Source: Caenorhabditis remanei (lineage: Eukaryota > Nematoda > Chromadorea > Rhabditida > Rhabditidae). From it: 64,000 bases of DNA. The position numbers and the translations under genes were made by a program. The notes beneath the pieces were generated by a model. The model worked only from the letters and a program-made list of their open reading frames with translations, made no database searches and was not told where the DNA came from. Shown one piece after another: positions 36,901 through 48,838 of the stretch (its first letter is position 1; the number at the start of each line of letters is the position of its first letter). Location of the stretch: positions 6,198,587 to 6,262,586 of the forward strand of contig NC_071333.1 of the NCBI RefSeq assembly GCF_010183535.1, given 5' to 3'.

Positions 36901-38912
36901 AAACTACACTTCTTCTGTTACATGATGATATGGCTCGCACTCTCTCTCTCTCCTGATAATTTCCAAGAGATTACGGGAAAAATAGTTGAGTAGAAGTAGA
37001 AGTGCAGATAGGGAAGTTGATGAATGATGGTGGATGCAAATTGTTTACCGACAATGTATGATCGTTTGGAGCAGTTTGAAGCATGATCTTGGTACCCTAC
37101 CATTAGCGAGATCATTTGCTGAATAAGCCTTACTATCGTGTTTCTGCGTGTTTCCTGTCCTTTCTTTGATACCTATTAACAATAAACATTTACTCGGTGA
37201 GTTTCTTACTCCATACACTTCTGCCAAAGGGATTTTTATCAATCTTGATTTTGAAAAAAAAACAATTTTTTCCACCTATTCATAATCAGATTTTTCCGAT
37301 ACATCATCAGTGTCTGCTAAATTTCAACGTTTTCCAGCAATTGTTAGTACAAATCTATGAAAAGTATGATATACAATGATTTCTCACACCAGATTATTTT
37401 CATTGTCTTAATTTTTGTAAGTTCACTTTTTGTAATGCATTTTTACGTTTTTAGCGTTTGTCAAAGATTATCAATTTTTCCGTCTTCTTTAGATTATGAA
37501 TTTGGTGAGAGCAGCTGTCGTGTTGCCGGTTCGGGCTATACACATCGGAGAGTCGGTCTGCCTAATTATAGGTAACGACCTCTGAACGGCAAAACGAGAT
37601 CTTCATCTCATAGATGCGGCTTCCAATGTAGACAGACCACGTTTGGCGGAACACTTATTAGAAGCCACCTGGTCTGTTTATATACATGATCTTGTTGTGA
37701 CAATGTATCAAATTTGGCAGGTTCGAAAGTATCAAAAATTGAAAAAAATAGTTAACAAATGAAGAAGGTAAGAATCCTTCAATTTGAAACCAAACCACGA
37801 TCATCACCCCTCCAATTACGATTTCTTTGGCAACCCATCTTTCTCTAAGATGGTTTTTATTTGAAATCAATACATGTCTACTTTAGTTTATCGAAAACTT
37901 GTTTTAATCTTTTAGATGTACTTTTTTCGAAATTGAAAACCAATTTTTCCGATGAATTTCAGAAAAAATCTCTAACGAATTCGACTTTTACGAGCAGCAT
38001 TCTACAATCCTTTGACATTACTCAAATTGATTCCCGTTTTTGTGTTTCTAATCCTTTCAAATCTCCACCTTTTGTATTCTTTTCTCATGACATTCTGTCA
38101 TACTGAATTTATCTTGAGAGTCCGTTTCGCTTTCTGTTTTTTTCAAGGAAAGTGATATTTTTCTTTTTACCCCTCAATCTAGTATTTCCTATATTTTTGA
38201 GTTTGGTTTTTTCAGTCATTTCAGCAAAATGAAATCATCACTTTGAATTTTCATTCAAACCCAATTTCCGTTTCGTTTAGATTTTTTGATTGCTTTTTTC
38301 AATTTTCTGTTTCAAGAATAAGAAAATAACAATAATCACTCGAGATATGAATCATTGCCAAAGCCCATTTAAAATAACAGCTCATGCTGATCGAATCATA
38401 TGTAAATATGTATTAATAAAGTTAGATAAAATCATAGTTGCAGGAGAAGATCTTTCTGTCTAGGCAAATAGGGTAGAAAGTACTTCTCTTGGATTTCTAT
38501 ATTGCCTGCAGAACTAATTGTTTCACCCAATAAAAAATAGTCCCTTGCAATTCGAAAGAAAGGTTTTATTGAACCTTTTTGTTTTGGACCTGTGCAAATG
38601 TTTCTCAAAATTTGAATGTGACTAGTGTTTGGAAAAATGCTTTCTTCCATGCAATCTTTCTTTTTCTCCGCTCGTTTGTTTCCCTTTAGCAAGGTTCCGC
38701 GGATCTTATCTCCATCTTATTTTGTACTCCAACTAGCAACGTCATTTTTGATTTAGTACTCAAAACCGAACCAACGTCATTCTCTGCATGTATGTGTTTG
38801 AATTCTCTGTCTACTAACTCATTCTTCCCATAGATAAATTGTAGGGCATTCTTGCGTGAGTACGTGAGTGAGTGAATGTTACTCTCGCGCTCACCACGCT
38901 GTCTCGTCGACC
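36901..38912. other. Region with unresolved spliced-ORF traces
   Basis: GC-richer patches suggest coding remnants but conflict in strand. On plus, 37496-37571 joined to 37614-37762 gives a 74-aa frame (MNLVRAAVVLP.. to ..YQKLKKIVNK) with a 42-bp GT/AG intron. On minus, about 37240-37211 joined to 37173 and below reads ..IPLAEVYG|VSKKGQETRRNTIVRL across a 37-bp intron. Neither resembles a family I know. From 37.8 to 38.85 kb I see only AT-rich sequence. Confidence 0.25.
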
Positions 38913-38926
38913 GTTTCCATGGCGTC
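38913..38926 (+). promoter_or_regulatory. X-box-like motif, copy B
   Basis: GTTTCCATGGCGTC matches 12 of 14 positions of the X-box consensus GTTNCCATGGNAAC. It is 144 bases before the F-box gene start at 39070. See copy A for the related context. Confidence 0.35.
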
Positions 38927-39069
38927 CAGCTATACGATGTCATTTTGAGTTCTCTTAAAATGGGCGGAACTTAAATTTATTCGCTCTGTAGCCGATTCTT
39001 TATTTCCATTTTTTACCACTCTCTCCGTTTCTCTTTTTTCTACAATCGTTTATTTTTTCAGGCTTCAAA

Positions 39070-40245
39070 ATGGAGATTGATCAGTTTCCAATTGAAGTTG
39101 TGTGTTACATGCTCAAATATCTGAGTGTCAGTGACTTGTTCTTTTTATCACTCAGCTCCGATAATTTTTATAATGCTGTGAAGAAGATCAAAGTGAATTC
39201 ATATTTGACTGTCTCCAAAATCAACGGAGAGTGCTTGTTGAAGTTGATCTGTCCTGATGCTGCTGGATGTCTTGTTTTCAATACTCATCAGCCGGAACAC
39301 AGAGATTTGATAATGAGAAGAAGCATTTTGAGAATGGGAAATGAAAAAATTAAAGTCAAGTAAGTATTCTTTCAATATTTATTTTTTCATTTTCGTTTAT
39401 CGCTTCAATTTTGTCTTTTCAGGGCAACCTATTTTATTGATAATTGCCAAACTACTCTTCATATTAGAGAGAAGGACATACCCAAGATGATGGGACTCGT
39501 TTTCAATTACATCAATGAGCTCTTCAATCCAACAGATATCTGTCTGAACATGAAACTGAAAAATGTTGAGAAATACTTCCAAGATAATACTGTCTACACT
39601 CTCAACATCATGGACAAATCAGTGGATGTAAAGAGAGTGGAGAAAGTTCTTTCGGAACTCACCGTCGAAGGACATCTGATCGCTCTGGGAAAAATCACCG
39701 GGAAATTGAAAACCAATTCAAAAATCAACTCGATGAACCAGTTGCATGTTCGTGGAAAATGGATGACACCTGCACAAATTTTGAAATTCGACGGAGAGCA
39801 TGCACTTTTTGATAATACTCTCTTCACAACTAAAGATATCGGTCTTTTCTTGAATGCCTGGATGAATGGAGCCTACCCCAATTTGGAAACGTTGATTATC
39901 AATAGCAAAAACACTTTATACCCTTCTGAAGTCACTCCGAAGCTTGTTACTAAACCATGGGACCCAAAACAACGTTCTCGTCATTACAAATACAGATCAA
40001 GGTGAGTTGTGTTCTGAATAAACGGGGTATATTCATTTGTAAAAACAGTTATTTGTGGGAAATTGTGACTTAATTAACTATTTTTCAGGATGATTGAACA
40101 CATCAACCGACTTCATCTTGCTTACGTATGTGATTGTGGTCATGATGGATTTGACATCGAACGTAAAAGTGATGGATTGTTGGCAACGTTCAAGATTTCA
40201 TGGAATCACTTCTTTTTCTTCGTCTGGAACGACAGATTTTCTTAA
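39070..40245 (+). CDS. F-box protein with FBA_2-type domain (341 aa, three exons)
   Basis: Exons: 39070-39359, 39423-40001, 40089-40245. The N-terminal F-box (residues 1-45: FPIEVVCYMLKYLSVSDLFFLSLS) would bind SKP1 in an SCF ubiquitin ligase. The C-terminal two thirds match the nematode F-box-associated domain type 2, with the characteristic FLNAWMNGAYPNLETLII segment (in exon 2) and a terminal WNHFFFFVWND. Such F-box/FBA genes form large, fast-evolving families in Caenorhabditis with mostly unknown substrates. A TTTTTTCAG at about 39053-39061 just before the ATG is the likely SL1 site. AATAAA at 40393. No close paralogue lies in this window; the minus-strand F-box gene at 58.8 kb belongs to another subclass. 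Confidence 0.85.
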
Positions 40246-40512
40246 AATAATTCTTCCTTCTATTCCCTCTTCTTCACGTTGAAAAATATAATAGTTGAGA
40301 AAAAAAATTCTCCCTCTTTTTCCTACCTACAGACACCAAAAACATTTCTTCTCAGTTTGTGAATATTTTATTTTGCAGTTTCTCTTTATTACAATAAATA
40401 CTTGGAAAAATTCAAGTTTCAATTAGTCAAATTATCCCTTCTCTTCATCAGCCCTAATCATAATATACTTTCCAAGAAATTAATCCTCTTCTCAACAGAT
40501 GAGGTAATGTAT

Positions 40513-40657
40513 CAGATTACGCGCAACGGTCCCGTCCTTTGATGATACTTTCTTTTCGGTCTTCCCGACCCGACTGTCACCACGGTCCGTGTTCTCGTCT
40601 TTAGAAGATTCCCTCTGGTGCGGTGTGTCATAAACGCTCATCCGATTGCGTAATCTG
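40513..40657. ncRNA. Candidate structured RNA, or minus-strand exon
   Basis: A 10-bp perfect closing stem (CAGATTACGC at 40513-40522 with GCGTAATCTG at 40648-40657) continues as CGG/CCG and encloses three small hairpins in a row: GGTC-TTCCC-GACC (40558-40570), CACG-GTC-CGTG (40581-40591) and TCTT-TAG-AAGA (about 40598-40608). GC-rich island in AT-rich DNA, about 145 nt, 120 bp after the F-box poly(A) signal. The same island is open on the minus strand (see next entry), so either explanation could apply. No RNA family recognised. Confidence 0.3.
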
Positions 40658-42324
40658 TCTGTGGAGCATTTGTTCCTAGAATCGAAGAGAGAAGATTTAG
40701 GGGTAACTAGAAACTGTTGGTATGGTTTTATGGAAGACAGGTGTTGCGACCTGAGCTACTAGCAGTACTTGGGAGAATTGTGATGATTGATGACCTCGGT
40801 TTAGACGAGGATGAGAATAAATGCTAATAGGAATAATTTGAAGGTCGTGGAACATAAAATTGAAATGTTTTCAAAATCGTATAGAAACTTTCTATGGGGA
40901 CTCAAAATGGTAGAAAGTGAGTTTTGCACTGATTTTTAAGATTTTGTCAAAGTTTTTCAAAATGTTCTCCGTTTCGTAAAATTGCTTTTAAAAAGCACTT
41001 GAAATGTTGTCAGGTATTGCTCAGAATTTTCATTTTCATGGATTTCCAAACTACTGACCTAAAACATTTTCTTTGTTCATTTTCCCTTGGACCCTCAGTT
41101 TCAATTTTTATGTGTGCCAAAAAATATGAACCTTTTTTGTTCTCTGCTAATCCTGTTTGTTTAGGATCTTCTTTTGCGAACAATTTCTGTATCATGTTAA
41201 GTAACTACGCAACAAAGTTTCTCCTTTTATTTTCTTTGTAAATTTGTTTCATCAATTCCCGCACTTATGTAATATTTGACAATTTATAACAACTCATTTA
41301 ATCTTGTACCCCTTTCTTTGATGATTTCCTCATCTCTTCCCGTTATTGTGTACCTTTCCCAGTCCCAACAATGAATACGCAATGTGGCATCCCAATCCGC
41401 ACCAATTGTTGTTTCAGGTTTCCCCCTTTCCCCTCTCGTTGGAGGAGTCTATTGGGTAGGCGACCTGACAAGTAGAAGAGTTATTATCCGGAAGACGGAA
41501 GGAGAAGAAAGAGTTGTCCCCATATCTTTTTCTTTCCCTCTCACTCTCGTCCCTTCTCTTTTCTTCTCCACTGATATGCGCACGTAAAGATAATGCCGCT
41601 AGAAAAATGTGCACCAGCTGCCAGTAGGCATTTGCTCGTCTCTCATTGCTCCGAGTTTCCCATTGTTTCTCGATCAAAGATTCGGCGGGAGTACCTGATG
41701 GAACCAAAGCGGCCTTATTACCTTGAAGATACTCGGATCAATCTCAAATGTGACCGCCCGCTGGACATCGAGAGGATGGATTGGAATGGAAGGGGAGGGT
41801 CAGATTTCGAGCAGGTTGCGAACAGCCGGCAGATGGCGGCGTAGTAAAAAGTTGAAGAGCTTGTACTGAAAACAGCTGAACAACCAGAAAATGGAAAACG
41901 AAGACTCTGAAAAATAAAGAACATATGGAAGGAAAAAGTTTGTGAACACACAGATGCTTAGTTGGACATTTCGGCAGACATTTTATCATATCTAAAAAGA
42001 TTCACTACCTTGACATCCAGGAAGTGATAATGGTTTTTTTCTACCAGACACAATGTTTCATTTGAAATCGCAACTTCTTTTTTTGGGAACGATTGATTAA
42101 TTTATCGGCGGCAAATGTCTGCCCACAATGATAAGATGGATCACCAAACGTGCCAAAAGTCCAAGATTAGTCCTTCACCTCTTCCTCTACTTCCATTCAT
42201 TTTGGAACATCATATTTGCACTGTTCTAGTACCTCTTGAAAAATCGTCTCCTGCCGCCGTGTGATATCTCGGGTGAGGTCTACTATCTCCGCCGCAAAAC
42301 TGTGTGCTTCTGTTTCCACGGAGC
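40628..42324 (-). CDS. Possible 3' exons of an unidentified minus-strand gene (partial)
   Basis: On the minus strand 42324-42233 is bounded by CTACAG and GTACTAG and reads SVETEAHSFAAEIVDLTRDI followed by TRRQETIFQE, a charged helical (coiled-coil-like) stretch. Joined in phase to an acceptor TTCTAG at 40676, it continues EQMLHRQITQSDERL and stops (40628-40630). A different phase of the same last exon stays open longer, to TGA near 40496 (MSVYDTPHQ..HYLIC). Upstream exons, if any, must lie above 42.3 kb and were not found. Family unknown. This is weak evidence from two short exons. Confidence 0.28.
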
Positions 42325-44726
42325 CTGTAGGGGAGCCGCGCGTTATCTCTTTATCCGAGAGTGGAGGGAGCGCGCGTAGGAGAAGAAAACGGAGGAGAGC
42401 TTGATCTATTTCGCATAGTTCAATTGCATGTGCACCAGTTTTTGTTCGACTATTTTAACTTTTTTTGTGTCTTCCACGTAGACCCCCCTCATTTAATGTC
42501 AAAAACATGGTGTTGGTCAATTGGATAGTCAGTGTCCGAAAGGTGTTTCATGGAACTTGTTTTTTTTTCCAGCGTGACAATCTGATTTGCCAAAAGAAAA
42601 GCAGAGCGTTCCTATATGTTCTTTGCCCATTTAGCTGGTATTTTTTAGTTGCATCTTATCAGATTTTTTATAGTTTTTAGTTTAATGTTGCTAATCTGAA
42701 AAATTGCGTACGCAAAATAAGATCAGCGTTTTAATTGACAGTCTAACAATTGTAGTATTCAAAGAAAAAAACGTTCATAGGGAAAAAAGTGAAGAAAAGA
42801 TTGAACACATTTTTCCGCTTGCCAATCTTTTTTCCTGCCGAGAGATAAAGATGCCCGCCTAGACTTTACAAAATATTGAATTTACACTAAGATTTCTTCT
42901 TGACCCGAAGAGTGTGTATTCCGTGGGAAAAATGTTACAATAAGACGAGAACAAAAACCATTTTAAATTTTTTCGGGGGAAACCCCTTGATAGAGCTTTG
43001 GTAGGTGTTGGGGATAGTGTCAGAGAGGTGATATGACATAACTATTCTGATGACAAATGCGATGGGACTGCAGGCACTTCATTATTACAATTGGATATTT
43101 ATGATGTGATTGGTTTGGTCTCTCCCATCAATGTCCGTGTCAATTATTCATCACCTCGTGGATCTGATCATGACAACTGTTTTCCCTATTATTTCTGAGG
43201 AATATGAGAGCATTGACTAGTGACAATGACTTATTTTTACGAGGACCATCTAATGTCGACTAGCGAACCAATGAATGTGTTCGAATATTAGGTGTCAAGA
43301 ACAGTTCCAGGTTCAACAGGTGATATTGTTGCAGAGGTGAAGTGATCAATTCTCTCCTATAAACAAGCTTCTGTCCTAGTTTTTTTATTATTCTTTTCTT
43401 AGCTTCATCTACTGTTTCCTATCTATCCACCTCCCCCCTTGTTTTCTTTTTTCTCCTTTTTCCTTTTTCCTCTTGCGCAAAAGATGTTACGCAATCCAAA
43501 AATTTCACTCTCATTTGCCATCGGCGCTTCATCCGTTAGCAAGTTTTGACGCGTCGCCCAAACCGTCGTCAAGCGTTTTCAATTTCATTAATGGAGGAAA
43601 CAAGAGGGGAGGGCGGAAGCTAAGCGCAATCAACAAAAAAATACACGGCGTGCGTGAAGATTAGTTGCAATTCTGGAATTTTTTTTCTGCAGATTTTGGA
43701 ATTAAAATCAATACTGTACTTTGTTTCTTGTATGCTCCCATCCCAACCATCCAGATTTGCATTCTATTCCATCTTGCATTTTTTTTAGTTTTCAGAACCG
43801 GGTTCTCATCTGGAGCTCATTATTATTACTCATTGAATTGGCCGTATCCAGATGTCTCTCTTTCCCTCTCTGTGCTTTTCCGAAGCGTCGCATTTCTTCT
43901 CGAAATATGAAAAAAGTAGAAAGAAACGAGCTTCTTCTTCGGAGATATGGGTCCTCTTTCTCCGACTTTTCGGAGCCAGCGGGAGCCCTCCACCACATGA
44001 CTTTTAACGACTATGCGTTGGCGTACCCTTCTTGTGCAAGAAATTTTTTTGAACCGATACTTTTCAAATCCGAACTCTGATCGCGCAATCCATTCGCTGC
44101 TGCTTTTTTTAGCGGTAGGTTTTCCCTGTTTGCCATTAATTTAAGATACCGATCTAGTTATCATCAGTTTCCTCTTTTCACTTTCCTTGTTTCCCTCCCC
44201 ATAGTTAATTATGTAACGTTGGAGACAGCTTGAAAAAAGTGAAAAAATAGATGATGAGGGAGATGCAAACATCTGAAGTAACAGGTGATGCAAAATAGAA
44301 AAAATGGGTAAATGACATCAGAAAAGATGGAAGACTGTAGAAGACATGGACAAACCTTTATTCATGTCAATTATCAGCTTGTAGACTGCATAATTTATTG
44401 CAACAAATTGAAAGTTTTCCTCCAACCAAGAAGAATGGGAAAACGGGAGAAAGAGGCAACCCCATAAACAGGAGGTAATTTGGACAAAGTTGAAGAAAGA
44501 AAAGTGGGAGGAAGGTGAAGCTTACAGGAATGACAAATGATCACAGTTCGAAATAAACTTATGACCCCCTTATGTTTTCCCCTTCTAGACCAATAATACT
44601 ATCATGAGACATTCTATACCTGGGCATGGCCCCCATTCTCCAACTGCCATCCCAACAGAACTTGATTCCCGCCTTACCGTCGTTGTCGTCTTCATGTCTT
44701 CAAGTCACCCATGGAATAGGAGGGCG

Positions 44727-44740
44727 CCCCCCCCCCCCCC
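44727..44740 (+). repeat. Poly-C tract, 14 C
   Basis: Run of 14 C preceded by AGGGCG and followed by TATTCGGG. Confidence 0.92.
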
Positions 44741-45065
44741 TATTCGGGTCGAAGCATAACCCCCTATGGCAAGATAGATATGATTGGTTTTTTGTGGCCC
44801 TGGCGCCTGTTTTGTTCATTTCTCTTTCGCCCTCCTCACCTTTCACTCTTCTTGATTGCCGATGGCATAACTTATTTCCGCGCCTTTTTCCTTAACGTCT
44901 ATCCAGTACGCCCCTGTTTCCTTTCATACCTTTTCTAGCTTCTTCTTCTTCATCTCGATTCAACCTCTTCCAGTATTTCCCATTAATCTTAAACTCATTT
45001 CTTTACTATTTTTTTTCAAAAGTTTTGTTCGTTGACATCCATCTCTTCCGCTGCCAATACACTTT

Positions 45066-45076
45066 CCCCCCCCCCC
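45066..45076 (+). repeat. Poly-C tract, 11 C
   Basis: Run of 11 C inside a pyrimidine-rich stretch. Confidence 0.9.
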
Positions 45077-46940
45077 ATCAATGTGCCCTCCTAATGATGT
45101 TCGTTTTCATCCTCACCTCCGCCACCTACTTACCTTTTCTTTTAATCCCACATTTGTCAAAATGCCGACGCGCTATCATTTGCCTTCATCTGTTTCCCTC
45201 ACTTTCTTTTACTTTATCCGCGAAAAGGTGCCGGATGCCGTTAAATTTCAACAATTTGTGATTTGCGCAAAATGAGAAATGCCATCGGCGGTCTACTTTG
45301 AAATGGGGCGTCGGCGGCTCCGCTAGAGCACAACTGTTGCTCTTTTGAAATTCCCATCTCTTTTTGGCCCCAAGAAAAACGATGTAATTGCCTAACAATT
45401 TTTTAAAAAATTTCCAAAAACTGTTTGCATAGAGTCATCACTGTTAGCACCATGTTGATGATCGTCATCTCAAACAATGGCCAATTTGATGACTAACTTT
45501 TTTTCGAGGACAAAACGGGTGGAAAGTACTGTGATTGGTGATGTTCTCAACAAGTATGGTTCTTCACTAAACCCCCATATGTTTTTCACCCTTTCAACAA
45601 TAGACCAAAACCCATCAGCTCGTTTTCATTGCTCACATGTGGATCTAGGAGCCATATACTCGTCGATCCTTTATGGTTACTCGAATTGGCGGCAGAGAAG
45701 ACGAATCTCCCACACAGAAAGTGGAATCGCGAACTTATTCTAATCCGCTAGCCTCCCAGAAGCGTTTTCAATTCTCAAGATGTTTCTAATGAAGACCTCA
45801 TGTCTCCTCACTAGACCGCAATCAGGCAAAAGCGCCCCTCTTTTCTACGTATTTCCTGGGCAACACGATGGCAATTTCTTTTTCAGATAGAACCCTCTCC
45901 TAACATCTGTTTTGTCGATAGCTAAGCTTCTGCCTTGTTTCAGAAAATGAATAAAAAACTGACGTGACGACGTAAGGAAGCCGAAGAAGACAACATGGAA
46001 GGGGTGACGATAAAAATCAGTCCCCCACTTTTTGCTTGTCCCTTTTTTGCCTCCTTCATGCCTGGCTGCTGCCTTCGGCAGTTTGACACTAGTCGTCGCC
46101 CGTCTGCCTGAATGTTGCCAAAAGAAGGCTTCAAACTAAATGAATGACTGTATATCTCTTGGTGGTGTATTCTCATGTTTGTACGCATATGTGTTTGTAT
46201 CTCCCCATGGCGTTTTTTCTCCTTATCTGCCATTTGGCATTCACGTCCTCTAAAACGGGTATATGTACTTCTCTGAATCTCTGTCCTTAAGTCTTATCAC
46301 CCTCACGCTCTTTTTTCTTGGTGACTGATAACTAAGGGGGAGGCTGAACCTGACTGAACTTGATTGAACCTGACTGAAAATCCCTTCTTCCTCAATCACC
46401 ATCATTTGAATGAATGCATCACTTCACTGATTTGTGTTAACTATTCTGTACTATGCTTATTGTTATGAAAACTGGAAAGCTTAGGGTTCTGTTGGGCGGT
46501 CTGAACTCTTGACCCCAAATCTTTAGAATGCACCAAAACACAGTTCATCAGTTCTCTTTTAATGGTATCAGTTGTAATTTACTCCTATCAAAGTCTCCGC
46601 CCTTACCTTATCAATCGAATTAAGTCAATTGTTCAAATCAAAAGTTTAGACAAAAAAGCCTAGTCTGAGTCTCTAATTTTTAACGTTTCCTCCTCGTCTG
46701 CAAATTCGATCAAATCGAGTTTTAAAAGCTTCTTCTCATCGGTTTTTTTCAGTAGACACAGAAAGAGAGAAGGTGAACACGTAAGATAGAAAAAAACGAT
46801 GAAAAAGGAAGAAGTTAGCGGAACGTCAGGACACGTTTCGTCAAATGTCTAACTTCTCCACCCAGGCGTTCTCTTCTAGTACAGACAATTTTTTATGTGT
46901 TTGACGATAACAGTTTCTTCTCACCGTTCTAGTTTTTTAA

Positions 46941-46953
46941 CCCCCCCCCCCCC
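46941..46953 (+). repeat. Poly-C tract, 13 C
   Basis: Run of 13 C following TTTTTTAA and followed by TCTCATT. Confidence 0.92.
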
Positions 46954-48838
46954 TCTCATTCGAAGTATTTGTTTTTGTTGATGATTCCAAAATTGAAATT
47001 CCAGCCAACTATGTCTCTAGGTCTCAAAACAGGAGGAGTAGGGTCCTAAGTCCTGATTTTCAGTTTGTTGGCCCCCTCCCCCTTTGTTCCCGCCTCTTTC
47101 TCTCTTTTTCCTCTCACCATCTTTTGACCGATAAGCAGCGGCACCTTGTCTCTGGAGAATGAGTTAGATGATCCTGGCGAAAAGTGAGAGAGCTCAGGTT
47201 AAACGGAGACATCAGATAAAAAGATATGAGATTCGCTGCTAGAAACGGATTGAGTGACAATTCCCGGAGAGCTTTCTATCCAGAGGGCGCCAACTGTCGC
47301 GTCGTTGCCCCCACGGGTCCCCCTTATCTCGAGAGAACGAAAGAAGACAACCCTTCGTGTTTGCCCAAGATGAATTGCTTAATTCCTGGGGCATATTCGA
47401 GTAACAAGGGGTACGGTAGGTAGGAGTGTTTTATGAGTTTGGAGAAAATCTTTAGTTAGAAGTTATTAATTTTATTAAATAGTAAAAGATCAGATGCGTG
47501 AGAGAGTGATGTGAGTTAATCAGTTGGTTGTTTCAAAGTAAAATATAAAACAAATAAATAATTCCGAATAGATTTTCAAAAATAATATTGTCCACATTTC
47601 CCAAGAACCTTTTGATAGCAATTCTCTACTAATTAATGATGATTGAGATAGTGAAAGCAGTAGAAACACACTGAGAAGTATGTTAGAATTGAATAAGGTT
47701 CATATTTTAACTAAACAATTATAGAAATCTAAAAATTGACTGAGAAAAAAGAATCACCAGCCACTAAGAAAAAATTGTAGCAAAATGCCTCTCGTGTGGC
47801 CGAGTTTTCTCGAGCCTACTGAACCAATGATGTTACACTTGTTAAACAACAAGCATTTGCATTACACTTATAATTGTTACAGTTTGAAAATTGACGCCAC
47901 TGAGAAGATAGAGAGTCTCGAGAAAGTGAACTAGGTGTTTTTTTTTGGTTCTAGACTGTTTTATGTTTAATAACCTTATTAAGGTTAGTCACATGTTGTC
48001 AGCTTTCTGAATCCCTGATCCGGCTACTGGAGCTCACAACTTGAATCATTTCGAGCAAAATTCTATTTCGCAAGCAAGAAATTATGAATCATCAGAGAAA
48101 GGAGGGATCTGTTTTTGTTGATTGTCATAAGTCGAATGCACCTTTTTCACCTTTTTCACATGCTCTTTTTTTCTTTCATCGTATTCTTTTTTCCTTCCTT
48201 CGATCCTTCCTATTTCTGCTCCATCGCTTCCTTTTTTCTTACGTACCCAGCGATATTCGGGACCAAGTCGGCCCTCTCTAGCTCCGCCCTCCTCAGACGT
48301 TCCACCACAACTGTCCCTTTCTCCTCCTCCTCCTCCTCCTTCAAGGTTTTCTACCTCCTGCTCTCAGTTTACGGTAGTTCGTCCTTTTTATGACTGTGAA
48401 GATGACAAGAGCATCGGATTTGAATTTTACAACGTTTCACACTTCCCACTTATCAAGTTCACTGTTTCTTAACAAATTGTTTCGATAGTTATGTTTTATG
48501 ATTGAAATCAATATCATCTGATTCGTTCTGACATGTTCCAATTTTCATTCCTGATGTTTTCTACTAGTACGTTTTAAAGTGAAAGTTTAATTGAATAGGT
48601 AACTGTTTAATGTTCTATCTCTCAAAGATTTCTCTTTTTTTCCCTTGTTCTTCCATCTATTTTTCACTTTTCATGTATTTGTTCTGTCTAATTTTTTCCT
48701 AAAACGAATTTTATATGTACCGTTGATATCTCTGTCTCTTGTCTTTTTAATAACAAACACTTAACCTCATGTCTTGGAATTTCAGATATTGGCATCTCAC
48801 GGGTTCCACGTCTTCTCACCTCTCCCAATCACGTCATC

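Larger units (their letters stand above)
42325..48785. other. Long non-coding region upstream of pat-9
   Basis: About 6.5 kb with CT-rich tracts, three poly-C runs (44727, 45066, 46941) and scattered GC-rich islands (43.5-44.0, 45.6-46.2, 47.2-47.4, 48.25-48.35 kb). I could not link any island into a spliced gene. Likely to hold pat-9 regulatory sequence and perhaps 5' exons of the minus-strand gene suggested above. A short degenerate repeat (CTGAACCTGACTGAACTTGA and onward) sits at about 46344. Confidence 0.4.

Noticed and set aside
37085..37125. Possible mir-58/80-family microRNA (GAGATCATTTG)
   Set aside because: Seed differs at the first base and no convincing precursor hairpin forms around it.
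41593..41844. 83-codon plus frame MPLEKCAPAAS..
   Set aside because: Composition looks protein-like, but there are no introns, no motif and no support beyond length.
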